Shown here: positions 31,416 through 45,045 of the stretch, piece after piece | Layout: every line of letters begins with the position of its first letter | How positions within the stretch are numbered: the first letter of the stretch is position 1 | Source: Anthopleura xanthogrammica | Taxonomy: Eukaryota; Cnidaria; Anthozoa; Actiniaria; Actiniidae | Direction: 5' to 3' | Assembly: GCA_964019055.1 (NCBI GenBank) | Contig: OZ025207.1 | Location: forward strand, 13,515,357-13,579,356 | Length of the DNA: 64,000 nucleotides | Notes under the pieces: generated by a model | What the model saw: the letters and a program-made list of their open reading frames with translations, nothing else | What the model was told of the DNA's origin: nothing | The model's database searches: none | Made by a program: the position numbers and the translations under genes

Positions 31416-33105
31416 GTAAGTTTAGTGAATAATCTATATTTGCTGGTATATGTTACAAGGATGTAATAGCTGCATGCATACAGGAAAACACATGGATCGC
31501 TAACAATCACAAGAAAAAAGTTTGTCTATTTATAAAAAATATTAGTATATGTATATCATGAAAGAACCTGAACAGGAGAGTTTTGAAAACTTCAATGATA
31601 ATGTTTTGGACCATCCACAATATTTTATTTTTGGTGTACTATATAGTTATCAATAAATGGTGATTTGTGTCATGAACCTAATGTTAGGCGATAAATGAAT
31701 GAATTAGATATACGGCATATTTGGCTTTGACCTGTTTAGAATTATTTATGACTTTGATTATAAATTGAGTGAAGCAAAACATATTATAAAAAACATTAAG
31801 AGTGGCGAGGGTTTGTATAATATCAATTTTCATGAGCCTAGTTATAATCTACTGGAGTGTGTATACACTAAAAAGTGAATAAGAAAGAAACTTATAGACA
31901 TTTTAGAAATATTTGAAACATCAAATATGTATTTGACAGTAGACTAGCTAACAGTGGAAGAAATTGAAGTCAACAAATTGAACCCAATTTCGATTCTAAT
32001 TAAGCTTGATGACTATATATTCTACTTGTAATTAGGCAACAGAATGTTTCTTTGAATTGGATCATTTATCCTGAGTGAATTACTCTCTAGTAAAAAGAAA
32101 ATAAACCAGATATGAAAATCACAACAACAAAAATACCTTACAAAAAGAAATTTCAGAAAAGTCCTTGATAGCACCATTAGATCCGCTACTCCAAACTACT
32201 GACAAAAATGAAGCAGACATTTAATATCAAAAATATTAACATGTGTAATGTGTAATACTCCTTTAAAAGCAAAAATTTATCCCTTAAATGCTCAAGATTA
32301 AATTTTTTCCAGGATTGAAATTTTTCCATTCTTTCTGTTATTGCAAGGTCATTCCATTTCTGTTTGATAGCATAGTGTTTAAAGCTTCAGGGAAACTCAG
32401 TTTGAACAATAATTGCACAATGAAAAAAACACCAAAAATTACCCTAGTTTATATCTTGTTCATTTTTGCACTTGAACAATTTTTAACACAGATTCTTGCT
32501 CGACATTGGTTTACTGGAACAGGCTTAGTGTTTGTATCTTAGTACAGATAAAGTGACTACCGGTACTAAAATGAATGATTTTTGGAAAGATTATGACACA
32601 TCTAACAAAACTGGAATTAGGATTGTTCAACCTTGTTTTAACTTATATTGAAGATTTCTTGTTTACAAACTGTTAGTCTTCTCATTTTAATTGACTTACA
32701 AACATAACTAGGATGTGTGAATAGTCATTAAGTTGACTTAGAAAAGCCATAGGATTAAACTAGGCCATCGTGATAGCAACAAAAATTGTCCCTTGGGTCT
32801 GAGTAAGTCTAATTTCTTTAGTTGTTTAATAAGATATTTTCATCCAATTTATTAAGTCATTTTTATTAGTGAAAATATAGTTTTTTCAGACTGTGAGACA
32901 TTTGGAACAGAAGATCTTTCCAATTCATTCAGTCATTTTTATTGGTAAATTACCTTTATTTCTTGTCCTTTTGAAAATGAATTGATATTACAGGAAAGAG
33001 AATGATTCAAATCAGCTTTCCGGGAATGAATTGGCTACTAAAATCTTATAAAGGATCTTCTGGGGTATCAATAAGGACATTGAATAACCATTTTTTTTTT
33101 TATCA
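31416..33105. other. No gene seen
   Basis: AT-rich DNA, no frames or repeats I can support. Confidence 0.4.
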
Positions 33106-34889
33106 GTTGGGGGTACAGTGAAACCGGTACAGTGATTGGTTTTAACTGGCATTTGTACAATCAAGATCCATAATACATATTGCTTTGTTTGTGATTTACC
33201 ATCCCATCTGTGGTTGGTATTGCACATAGTAATTGCTCACATTATGTTCAACTCTCATATACTAACACTTGTCTACAGTGAAATACTTACCTCTGGTGTA
33301 CTTCTAGATTCAATCAATGCAGGATACAGGTGAGTAATTGATACATGTATGATATAATCACAAGATAGCTGTAGGGTACTAGTTAATATTTGTATAGATA
33401 TCAACCAATGCTTATTCTCATCTTACTGGATTTGCCTATTATGAATGCCATCGGTAGTTACATACTGTAGCAGAAATAAAGGAGAAAAAATGGATAGCTT
33501 TCCCATTCCTGTTCATCCTATTCTAGGTATGATAAAGCTTAGTAGCATCAGCTTAGCCATTGCTAGTCGAGTTTTAGATAAAATAATACAGGATGAGTAG
33601 CTGATAACTGTAAGATATAATCATGAAGTAAAAGATTCTTCAGCAAATGCCTGTTATGACATAGATTTCTTTTATTCTCTGTCATTATCCTAGAGTGTAT
33701 GAGGATTTTAGATTTTGAAAAGTATAGAAACCTGCCTAAAATAATGTAAACTTTAAATTACAAAATTTAAAAATGTACATGCAAAGTTCTGAAACACTTT
33801 AAACTAAATCCTCGTTCTCAAGAATGGCATGATTACTTTGATTACCTTTAATTCTTTGATTTAACAATAAAAAATGTAACTTTTCTAGAGTATAAATTAG
33901 TTTCTTCATTTACATTTGCTAAAATAGGAAAAGGATTCAAAGCCATTTCATTTAAACATCATTGATAAATTTCATGACTGATAAGTTTCAACGATGATTA
34001 ACATTTCATTGCATCTATTGACGACTCCTAAAACTTCAGTGTATGCGGCTTAGCCTTGAATCCAAGAGCTGCTTGTTTTGTTATTCTTATTTTATTTTTT
34101 TGTTTTCTGATCTCAAAATTGAGGCTTAGCCCACATGCACTTGAGTTTTAAGAGTTGTCAATTTCAGAATTGAAAAATACAAAAGTAAGTGGATAAAAAA
34201 ACCATAAAGAAAACCAAACTAATTAAACAACAACCTACATGTAAATTAATTTTAAACACTTTGATACTGTTGGCACCCTATTGATAAAGTTCTACATTCA
34301 TTTATAAACAGACAACTCTATTTAACGTTCAATATATTTTTGGTTTGAACCTCTGTGACTAGCACAATCTCTTGTAAAGTATATCTTGACCTATGAACAC
34401 ATTTGTTTGATGGTTGTGACCTACACTAATATCTGAGGAATACTGATATATTGTCTACTCAGATGTATTAGAGATGTATATTGTATGGTGGTCCATCTCT
34501 TGGACAACTTCTGAAATAGAGTAGTTCATCTGTCTTAAGAAGGTTTCTTCATGGAGGATTTGCTGTCATTGATTCATACCTTTCTTTAGAAAGCAGAAGC
34601 ACAAAGATTGTGAAATATTTCTTTCATTGGTTGTCTTGGCCTTGTAACACTTTCCTCTCCCAAAGGGTTTGGAATTGCTGATTATTTTACCTTGTTAACT
34701 ACCTCATGTCATCTCATTTCTGTAAACATCTGATATTTGGTTGAGCCTTCACCTGTTACAGGAGGTGTCAGCACCTTTTGCTTTTGTTGTACTAGTTGAA
34801 AAATGGATATTCATGATCAAGAAAGATTGTGAATTTACTGAAGACTTAGAGGCTGGTGATCCTGCCCACTAAAAGTTTTCTGTTCAGGA

Positions 34890-35285
34890 TGAAATGCCAA
34901 GATTACCATTGATGGTTTCTGTCCAGCCAAAGACGATTGGGTAGCAGAAGACAAGCATTCCACAATGTTTAAATTGAAACCTGAACCAGTGCCAGAAGTT
35001 GAGGTAGGGTTTTCTGAGCTAATGACAGTGAGATACCCATTGGAAAAAAGTGCCAAGCTTACCTCGTATATCAGTCCAGCCATAGAGGATTGGGTAACAG
35101 AAAGGCCTCCCAGAAGGTTTGAGATGCAACCTGTACCTGCAGCAGAAGTCAAGGTTGACTTTTCCCAAGCAGATGGTGATGAGACACCCATAGTAAAAAG
35201 TGTCCAGTTTACCATTGATTCCAGTAGAGTTTTCAACCATCATTTAGCAAAGTCAGAAATACCAAGAATGAAGCAACTACCCTAA
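34890..35285 (+). repeat. Diverged 135-bp tandem repeat, possibly once coding
   Basis: About 2.6 units. Two successive units translate to EPVPEVEVGFSE and QPVPAAEVKVDFSQ in one frame, with shared SAKLT/SVQFT segments. The frame at 34965-35285 is open for 106 codons, but the preceding unit has stops. Confidence 0.5.
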
Positions 35286-35289
35286 TAAA

Positions 35290-35740
35290 GGAGGAACGCA
35301 TCACAGCTGTTGATGACGTAGATGCTAAAGATGGAACAACAACCATAGTAAAGGAGCAACGAATAACAGCTGTTGATGAGAAGTGCTTGCCATGGAGCAA
35401 GAACCCTGATAGAGGAGGAAGGTGTCACAGTTGTTGAGGAAGAAGATACTAGTGATTGTGCAACTACCCTTATAGAAGAGGAAGGCATTACAGTTGTAGA
35501 AGATGAAGATACTTGAGATGGAGCAACAACTCTGATAGAGGAGGAAGGCATCTCAGCTGTTGATGAAGAAGATGCCTGAGATGGAGCAACTACCCTAATA
35601 GAGGAGAAAGGCATCACAGTGGTTGATGAAGAAGATACTAGGTATGGTGCAACTACCCTAATAGAGGAGGAAGGCATTACAGTTGTGGCAGATGAAGATG
35701 CTTAAGATGGAGCAACTACCCTATTAGAAGGCATCACAGC
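35290..35740 (+). repeat. 63-bp (21-codon) tandem repeat with coding-like period
   Basis: About seven copies, each near ATTLIEEEGITVVDEEDTxDG in the plus frame. Substitutions tend to keep this acidic sequence, but in-frame stops (TGA, TAA) occur at the same point of several units. Either a degraded coding array or a non-coding repeat whose period is a multiple of three. Confidence 0.55.
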
Positions 35741-36529
35741 TGTAGAAGAATAAATAAACAGGATGTGGGGAGACCACAGGAAGCTTGCTAATCCCTGCTA
35801 TTTCTTGTTAACTGAGGGATTCATTGAGAAAAGAGAAGACCAGAAGGCACCAAAAGTGACTGACCACATTTGTGACTTTTTATTACTTTGGAGAAATAAT
35901 TCACAGAAGATTCAGAATCAAGCTTCAAATGTTAGCAATCCAGGGAGGGCAAGCAAGAGCAATGGCCAAGCACGCCATGTGTCCAAGCAAGAGCCTACCT
36001 ACATATTTGCATGTGCACAGCTTCATTTTTCATGCCAAACTTGTTTCCACTGTTTTCTGGAATAATACAACTCTGCTCCTTGGAAGGCATTATGAAGAAA
36101 TTCTGTTTTGTGTGGATTATTTGGGGTTAGTGCTCCAATTATACTATTCTTAAACTGTCATTTTGACTGCTTACTACTGTTTCTGCTTTGCATGTAAAGA
36201 TGCAAGGATATCTGTTTCATTTGTGGGTATCATCTCCCAGTTCTTGGACTTTTTGTTCTGTATATCTATTTCCTCCTACACAAAACATAGGAGGTTTTGA
36301 AGCCCAGCTGCACCAGTAACCCTTGACTTGTGGGTGTATGTTGTGGCAAGTGTTGGTTGTCACATGCAGTGTCCTCTACTTACATGTAGTGAGCGTTGTA
36401 CGTTGTACAGGGCTGGTTATGGTTGGATTGTGGTACCTGTTAGGTTAGTCTTAACATGGGACTCTTGTCCTGTTGACTATACCCTCAATTAGATATTCGT
36501 ATATTTATCTAGTTATAAAGTTAATAAAT

Positions 36530-36800
36530 GAGTAGTGTTGTACATTGGATGATGTTAATTATGTACTGTATACAAGACTGGTTATGGTTGGGCTGATGTG
36601 ATTGTGGTACCTGTAGTATTGGACATTGGATGATGTTAATGATGTACTGTATACAAGACTGGTTATGGTTGGACTGATGTAATTGTGGTACCTGTAGTGT
36701 TGGACATTGGATGATGTTAATGATGTACTGTACACAAGACTGGTTATGGTTGGACTGAAGTGATTGTGTCACTTGTAGTGTTGGACATTGGATGATGTTA
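36530..36800. repeat. 81-bp tandem array, about 3.3 copies
   Basis: Unit contains ttggacattggatgatgtta, caagactggttatggttgg and tgtggtacctgtag. Confidence 0.9.
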
Positions 36801-37149
36801 GTTGTTGGACTGATGAATTGAATTGTATAAAATGTATTTCATAATCTTTTAAATGCAATACAAAAAATATTTTAAATGTAAATCTAAACCTGCAATCTCC
36901 AATCTATTTCGCTAGATGACCATACTAGTGTACTAAAGCTGTTGATGCTGAAAAATATGATCTAAAACTAAAAGCAACTCACAAACATCCAAAACATATC
37001 CTGTGAGATGGATGATGAAGCTAATCATCACATAGATACATGATAAACTACAGACCATTAGTTATTGAAGAGAACAAATGCAGAGAATGAAAACCATGTT
37101 TCAAATATGTTATAAACCATTTAATGAACATTGTACAAGATACAGAACA

Positions 37150-37985
37150 AGATGGGAATGTATCAAGTATATTAGAATCATCCAAGTATGATGGACATGA
37201 TGCAACTCACTATTGAACATTGTACAAGGTACAGAACAAGACAGGAATGTGTCAAGTATATTAGAATCATCCAAGTATGATGGACATGATGCAACTCACT
37301 ATTGAACATTGTACAAGGTACAGAACAAGACAGGAATGTGTCAAGTATATTAGAATCATCCAAATACGATGGACATGACGCAACTCACTATTGAACATTG
37401 TATAAGATACAGAACAAGACAGGAATGTGTCTAGTATATTAGAATCATCCAAGTATGATGGACATGATGCAACTCACTATTGAACATTGTACAAGGTACA
37501 GAACAAGACAGGAATGTGTCAAGTATATTAGAATCATCCAAATATGATGGACATGATGCAACTCACTATTTACCTTGTACAAGGTACAGAACAAGACAGG
37601 AATGTGTCTAGTATATTAGAATCATCCAAGTATGATGGACATGATGCAACTCACTATTGAACATTGCACAAGGTACAGAACAAGACAGGAATGTGTCAAG
37701 TATATTAGAATCATCCAAATATGATGGACATGATGCAACTCACTATTGAACATTGTACAAGGTACAGAACAAGATAGGAATGTGTCTAGTATATTAGAAT
37801 CATCCAAGTATGATGGACATGATGCAACTCACTATTGAACATTGTACAAGGTACAGAACAAGACAGGAACATGTCAAGTATATTGGAATCATCCAAATAC
37901 GATGGACATAATGCAACTCACTATTGAACATTGTACGAGATACAGAACAAGACAGCATTGTGTTTGGAACACATAGAATTGTTGA
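37150..37985. repeat. 89-bp tandem array, about nine copies
   Basis: Unit contains atcatccaagtatgatggac, atgatgcaactcactattga and caaggtacagaacaagac. Copies alternate between slightly different variants (aagtatgatgg / aaatacgatgg), hinting at a two-unit higher-order period. Confidence 0.92.
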
Positions 37986-40089
37986 TGCAACTAACTACTA
38001 AACATTGTACAAGAAACAACAAGACAGGGATGGTGAACATTAATGCAAGACCACATGCAGAAGTCATGCACAGCAGTAAAAAAATCAGAACCGATATAGG
38101 ATAACAACTTTTTGTCCTAATTATGTCATGACCCTCTCATTCAGTGCCAGTAACAACCTCAGTTTTTAGGGATCAACACAAGCTTGGGTAACCAACCCCG
38201 TGGGCGTGCCCCATTAACTGTTTAAAAGGAAGTTGCTTTCACTGTTTAAGTTATAATTTTATGTTTGACATAGAGAGGTCATGACTTTAAAATGTTGATT
38301 GGAAATGCTGGTGGAATATAGACGAGAGATCAAGCAATGATATGGCATAAATCAAGTCAGGAAAAAGAAGATTTCACCTTCCTGCAGTGAAAAATATCTT
38401 ACAAAAAAAGACAGCGAGAGATATTAGCCAAATGTGAAGCATTCATGGATGATATGAAGAAAAATGTATGTAATCCTGACTAACAAAGAATGGACAGCAC
38501 ATACTATGGTTCTGAAAATACTGGTTATGTAGCTTCCAGCCTCATAAAGTGAACAGCATAATATATTAAAATGTAGAGTACACTGTAGTATGGTCATTCT
38601 AGCCCTTCCTTTTCAACTCTTTAATCTTAACTTAATAACTAGAAATTACCTGGTTTTATAAATATTCAAATGAGAAGTACTTCCTTGGTTTGATGCTGTG
38701 CTTTTTTGATATCACAGCCTCTTATTTATGATCTTTCTTTGGTTATATCTTGCTTGATTTTACCTCCTATCTCATAAGACCAATGGATGACCAGTTAAAA
38801 TGGCAGTCCTGTCCTTATTGCTGCCGTTTGACTGTTAACTTACAGACTCTATCAGTGCTGAGCATTGTGGGTCTCCTCTACTGTTCCCTCATTATTTCAT
38901 TTTCCCTAGAGTGTCTATCATAGTTTCCTGTAATATTTTTTTAATGTTCATTTTGTAATCTAAATTAAGATGACAAAATTTATAATTGAACTATTATTAT
39001 TATTTGGACAATGCTTAGTTTGCTGCACACTATAGTGCAGTAGGAATTTTAGGTCCCATTGATGCCTTGAATGCATTTAATTTATTTGAAAACCCTAATA
39101 ATAGAAAGTGGTTATAGCTTGGTGAAAAGTAGACAGTTTTAAGTTAATACATAAACTAATTAATGTACCTAAATGATTTCATACAATTGAACTAATTTTA
39201 ATATAATCATAGCCTCACAATAAATACTTGAATTTTACAATGTTTTATTTCACTGATCATAATGATCTCCACAAAATACAGAAACAGTGTATGGTGACCT
39301 ACATGATAAAGTCTTTCACTAAGTGGTCTCCAAGTATAGTATGAGAGGTGTATAGAGGAGGAGACAACTTGTTAAGAAGACAGCACAGAGGTAGATTTCA
39401 AGGCAAGCTGTCCATTTAGCTGTCCACTTCCAAGTCATTTCGTGAAGGTAGAGATCTAGAGAAGAAAAAGTGAAGTCAACATTATTATAAAAGGGAAGCA
39501 TGGAAATAGATGGCAAGACAACTTGTACGGTTAACCTCCTAATCACGTCTTAATAGAGAAAGATGGTCCAACAAAGGATATGCTGCACACAGACAGCTAG
39601 AGAACCCAAACCAAAGTTGTTTTCTGAAGCAAGTGTGTGAGTACAAGAGAAGATAATGCAGAGAACCTCCTGAAACTAGAACCTGAAAATGAGTGGTGAT
39701 TGAGATATCCTGTAGTCTAAAAGTGAAACCATCAAGCAAGTAGCTAGTCCACATTATTTGTGAAGCAAGAAGATGACAGACAGTGTGATAGCCTTATGCA
39801 CCTCCTGGTGTGGAGAGCCATAAGTATAAGTAAAAAGATGAAAGAGAAAACATCCAGTTTAAAGATAGATGGCTGTACACCACCTGATACTTTATGTCAA
39901 CTTGATTGAGAAGTAAGAGGATTTAATATGAGAAGAGTACTGAACCTGGTGTAGTGGTAACTTATTCAGGGATGAACCAAGATTAGTTTACAGGTCACAC
40001 ATGAAGAAGATGAAAAGCACAAGCCATTGAAGAAAATTAAACAATAACTAAAACATTTCAGTCCATTATGTTTTAGCATGATAATAAAT
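37986..40089. other. No gene seen (inside P1)
   Basis: AT-rich, no supported frames, no second copy of the left inner part recognised. Confidence 0.4.
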
Positions 40090-40609
40090 AATTATACACA
40101 AGGTAATGATAGACAGAGAAAAATTCCATGTCACAAGAGCCTTTTGCAATTGCATTCTTTATTTACTATAACATTACATTTTACAATTATCAGTTAATCA
40201 TCCTTTATTTATTTCATCTAAAAGTTAACTAGCAATAGCTAAGCTTACACTACAAAACAGGACAGCATGCTAATGAACTATTGATTGCATTAACACTAGG
40301 TAAATCCAGTAAGATTAGAATGAACATTGGTAAATATATTTACAAATATTAGCTAGTACCCTACAGGTATCTTGTGATGATATCATACATGTATCAATTA
40401 CTAACCTTTATCCTGTATTGATTGAATCTAGAAGTACACCAGAGGTAAGTATATTCCTGTAGACAGGTGTTAGTATATGAGAGTTCAGCATAATGTGAAC
40501 AATTACTATGTGCAATACCAACCACAGATGGGTTGGTAATCTACAAACAAAGCATGCTGCAACATGTATTGTGGACGTTGATATCACAAACGGTTTAGTG
40601 TAGTACCCT

Positions 40610-43010
40610 GGATTATGGAAAACAATTTTGATTTATTTGGGTACTATCAATGTCATCATAAGAATGAAACTCTGACTAAATAAACAAGAAACTATTATGT
40701 TGGGGTGCAAACACCTGTACCAGAAGACACTGTCATTTCAAGACCAGATGTCTCCTTACACTAATAATTTCGGTTATTTTGGTGCTGATCATTACCATGT
40801 TACCGTATTTTTAAAATGCTTGCCTTTATGATTTGTTGCTTTGTTATAGCACTGTTGAGGCTCTTGAATGTTTTTTGCTATTATACATTCTATAAATAGG
40901 ATAAACAGGAAAGTGGAAAGATAGGGGGCAGGGATAATGTATGCTTGGACAAACCCACTGCATTTTGAATGGTCATTCCCCTCAAATCTTCTTCATACTA
41001 GGCTACTATATCTTCAAATCTAATCATTTTAATCCCTTCGTTGGAGGGCATTGAAGTCCTTTTATACAAACAAATGTTAGGATATTTCTGTTTAGATGTA
41101 GTGAAACAAGTACTGTTGTAGTAATTATGATGGCTCTATGATAATCAATTTAAACAATATGGACCATGAGCCTGTTCGAAGAAATTAATGTTAAGTACAA
41201 CATTCATGGAACACAATAGTTTTCATTATAGAAGTGATTATTTTGTATCTAACTATGGGAACTATGCTATCAAATGTTAATGTGAATAACAACTAAAGAA
41301 ACAGGGGGAAAACGACTGTGAACTATAAAAGGAACACAAGACATGTAACTATGGCAGGAGACTGTCATTCATTCACTCGCCTCTCACCAATGTGAGTAGA
41401 GTGAGCAGAGTTGCTTTTTGGTTCTCTCCTGTGCTTCAAGGGTTTTTTTTTTCATTTTCTCTGGGTTCTCTAGTTTTCTTTCCTCTGCAAAAATCCAGTT
41501 CTAAATTCTAATTGGAATTTGAGTGTATGAAGAGCCACTCAGTAAAAATGCAACTGCTAAATCCAATTTATTTTTATTATTATTATTTTTTCACATTATT
41601 TAGGCAACTCACCTGCCAACTTTAAACCACTAGAAACATTTGAAATAGAATAATTTAAAGTCAATTTGATAGTCAATTGATCAATCAGTCTTTAGTGACC
41701 AGCTAATGCTTGCCTGTTTATTGATTCATATTATCTAATAATATAGATACGATTTGGAAGAGTTTACAAAGACCTATTTTAAGGTACATTATGTCTGACA
41801 GTAGGCCAGCCTTGCATCACTGATGACACCGGTCGGTACTCTTGTAATGAATGGTAAAATTTTAGCAAATTTTATCCATAAATTGAAAGAGTTTGACAGA
41901 AATAGTTTTGAAGTTAACAGGGTTGAATTCCCCTCTAATAAATTATGAATTTCCACAATAAATCGGTAACCCATAAATTGTGACAATCTATTAATTAAAT
42001 AAAGGTAAGAGCTTAAACTTAGGCAAAAATAAAACAGATTTTAGAAATCCAAAAAATACAAAGTACTTGTTTAGGAATTTATGCAAAAACAGTATTATTA
42101 CAGTGTGCTTTGACTTGGCAAATTGACGGGCACAGATACAATCATACCGGTTGAACAGCACTAGTGTTAATCACATTGTTGAAAAATGAAATAGCTGAAC
42201 ATTTTGCTAGAATTAACTTGGCTTATGGAAATTTCCTAGTGAGATGGGAAAACAATTGGTTGGTAATTAATTGTTGCGAGTGCTGGCTGAAAAAGAAATT
42301 GAAGAAAAAAAATATTGTTTGATAACACCAAGACTCTATGAAGTTTAGCAGGTGAAAAATTATTATTTTCTAACACCTTTATTCTTCCTACAAATTTAGT
42401 CAATGTCTTTAATCTTTCAAATTCAACTACAAATTATCTAATTGAAAACAGATTTGAAAATTAGAGTGATGAGATTTTGCTTCTTCAAGCAAGTTTTTCT
42501 CAGAAAAAATCTCCACATTAATAATTTACCGAGCAACAAAAACACAGGCTTAATAGATTTGGAAATTTTTCTTGACACACAATTATTTTTCTTTGCTATG
42601 ACAGACTTATGTTTGAAAATCCTGTTTCTTGCTTACTATTTGGATTTGATTTACTCTCCTGTTCAGTTAATTCTTGTGATGTACATGAGAGTGATTCCAT
42701 TGAACCTATGAAAAAACTAAGCATTCACTTCTAGAATGATAAACATCAAATTAATTGCATTTTTTAGACAAGAAGTTGCATTAAAAAATTTGATAACTTG
42801 TCAGATGGAAATAAATATCAGTTTCATGGGTTAAATGGAATCACTCTGTTTTCTTATTGAATGATCCTGTGATGACAAGTAATAAAGGCATGCCAGCCAG
42901 CCAGCAAACTATTCCACCACCCCACCCATACAATATGTTCCCTGTGACTATTGAGAAATAAAAATGTTGAGACAAGGGGGAGGGGTGAACAACACATACC
43001 AATCATTACG
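40610..43010. other. No gene seen between P1 and P2
   Basis: AT-rich DNA with scattered short frames only. No splice pattern or repeats I can support. Confidence 0.4.
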
Positions 43011-43350
43011 TTCGTTTGAGGCATGCTGCAAATGACTTTGGCAGTAAAAACTACAAGACTTTGGTCTGCATTAATGGTTTGATATGAACTAATAATGAGA
43101 TGATATGGGAATTACAAATGAATTTAAACACATTTAGAAAACTAGGATGTTGATTAATCATAACAAAACAGCTCCAATCTGTAACTGATGAAGAAGGAAT
43201 GAGAACAGTCTCAGACTTGTTACATGTCTGGAAAAAGTCAATACATCTGTCCTTACTGATACCACAATGAGTATGATAAATGGATATTGTATGATGTTAT
43301 GTGACTATGAAAATTTTTTTGATCCAGCTTTGCAGCATGCCTCAAACGAA
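43011..43350. mobile_element. MITE, 340 bp
   Basis: A perfect 22-base terminal pair starting TTCGTTTGAGGCATGC, with its inverse ending at 43350. The interior is AT-rich and non-coding. Confidence 0.75.
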
Positions 43351-43416
43351 TGATCCACACACATGCATACACACACTTGAGTCGTCTGTTGTCCATCATT
43401 TATTTTTAAAAGATAA

Positions 43417-44008
43417 AGTTAAACCCAGTTGTAATTGACCAGAACAAGTAGAGTGATTTTACTTGAAGTCTAAATCCTCATTCTCAAAACCAGCTTTATT
43501 ACACATTGAATTTTCTATGAACATGACATGCAAGATGCATATGAAAATGTTGCTTGATATTCATACTCATGAATATACCAATTACGGTGTCACAAGCCTA
43601 CCAGAAAGAAAAAAATAATATGGAACTTTACATTTACATGACATGCAATGATATTATGTCAAAATAATGCTTGACATGCATACTTGTGAACATACCCATT
43701 ACAATGTCACAAGCCCACCAGAAAGAAAGTACCACTCCTTACAAATGTTCATGGAACTTTAACCTAATACTCTTATAACATTGTTGGATTAGACAAACTT
43801 TTAAGTAAAATCACTCTACAATCTCCATGAAATGATCATGAATTTGGAAAAAAAACCAATTTGATATGTTGGCGATTAAGGTACTGGAATTATTGGAGTC
43901 TATATTCAAACAATTCAGTGGATCAGTATCCCTCTATGAATTACCTCTGAATTATAACTTGAAATAGAAATTAAAAAAACTTCTGGTCAATTACAACTGG
44001 GTTTAACT
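43417..44008. repeat. Nested inverted repeats around a 120-bp tandem duplication
   Basis: A 28-base pair at 43417-43444 and 43981-44008 (core aacccagttgtaattgacc) encloses a second pair, gtagagtgattttactt at 43448-43464 and its inverse at 43803-43819. Between them 43505-43620 and 43621-43740 are diverged direct copies (accagaaagaaa, cacaagcc). Probably a foldback element. Confidence 0.6.
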
Positions 44009-44014
44009 TACATT

Positions 44015-44160
44015 GGGGGGGGAGGGGGTAGCGACATATTGGGGGGAGGGGTTGAAGCCTTATACTGGGGGGAGGGGTTACTTGTATAGGGGGGAGGGAA
44101 AATATTCTTGGGGTAGGAGAGGGAGATTCTACTTAGTAGGGTGGTAGGGGTTTTTCATGA
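44015..44160 (+). repeat. G-rich tract with quadruplex potential
   Basis: Repeated GGGGGGAGGGG clusters separated by 10-25 bases (ggggggggagggggtagcg, then attggggggaggggttg). Several sets of four G3+ runs lie within short distance on the plus strand. Confidence 0.75.
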
Positions 44161-44251
44161 CTTTCTTCTGATTTATACTTTGAAATTTTCCAGGAGTCCT
44201 ATAGACACAGAGAAGTGGGCACTTAGGATTCTTTTGGTAAGTTGTCAAAGT

Positions 44252-44308
44252 TTGCCTTGTAAATTTTTCCCTTGTAAATTTTTCCCTTGTAAATTTTTCC
44301 CTTGTAAA
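44252..44308. repeat. 16-bp tandem repeat, cccttgtaaatttttc, 3-4 copies
   Basis: Nearly identical direct units just left of palindrome P2. Confidence 0.85.
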
Positions 44309-44939
44309 TTATGGTTGTTGTCTTTGAAATAAAGTTTGATTTTGGACTTAGTGGTTTTCCTGTGTTTTTTAATGAATTCCATCTTTACCCTCTCCACGCC
44401 CTTTTTGGACTTACAAAAAAATACCTCCCCGAGGTCCTACCAGCACCAAGTCTCACTACCCCGGTAGACCAGGACCAGGCAGTACTTGCTGTCCCGACAA
44501 GAGCCATCTTATGAAACCACAACCAGTTGGCTACTCTGAAGATGAACACTGTCAATAGGGATATCAGACTCTGAAACCCCATACAGATTCTTGAGAGTAC
44601 CTCGATGGCAAAGCCAGCCTTGGTACTGTGAGGGTCAGTGCAAGTAGCAGTCTTACGAGATAACTATTCCCCACTACCCATAGGTTTTACTGCAAAACAG
44701 TGATGTATATCTTGGAGTGGTGTGATTAATAGACTTAGAGCGGTATTCAGACTTCCATTAAGTGTATGTGATTATCAACCTGGTTTGTGAAGACTAAAAT
44801 AACGAAGTTTCTAGGCTACTAGGCTTGTGAAAAATGAGCTGGTCTATCCCGAAAAGGAAACTACCAACATGCAATTTAATATGAAAAACTAAGCCGTAGT
44901 CCTTAGGTGTTAATGAATTTATCACATGACCATCAACTA

Positions 44940-45045
44940 AGTCCATAATTAATTCCGTATCTGCTAGGGGACTGGGCCTATAATTAATTCCATATCTCCT
45001 AGGGGACTGGGCCTATAATTAATTCAGTATCTCCTAGGTTACCAG
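44940..45045. repeat. 37-bp tandem repeat, three copies, in P2
   Basis: Unit contains taattaattccatatctcct and aggggactgggccta. Confidence 0.85.

Larger units (their letters stand above)
33110..40609. repeat. Palindrome P1, 7.5 kb, diverged arms
   Basis: Left arm 33110-33700 pairs with 40090-40609 read in reverse. Anchors: ttgctttgtttgt against acaaacaaagca, tctgtggttggtattgcac against gtgcaataccaaccacaga, cattatgttcaactctcata, and attgctagt. Similarity starts sharply at gggtac on both sides and fades near 33700/40090. By eye the arms are about 80% alike. The interior is not palindromic and holds four tandem arrays. Confidence 0.8.

Noticed and set aside
34965..35285. A 106-codon protein gene in P1
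   Set aside because: The frame spans diverged tandem units, and the unit before it has stops. Kept only as a repeat with possible past coding.
36521..37807. Minus-strand frames of 61-83 codons
   Set aside because: Products of the 81-bp and 89-bp arrays; they repeat with the unit and shift frame between copies.
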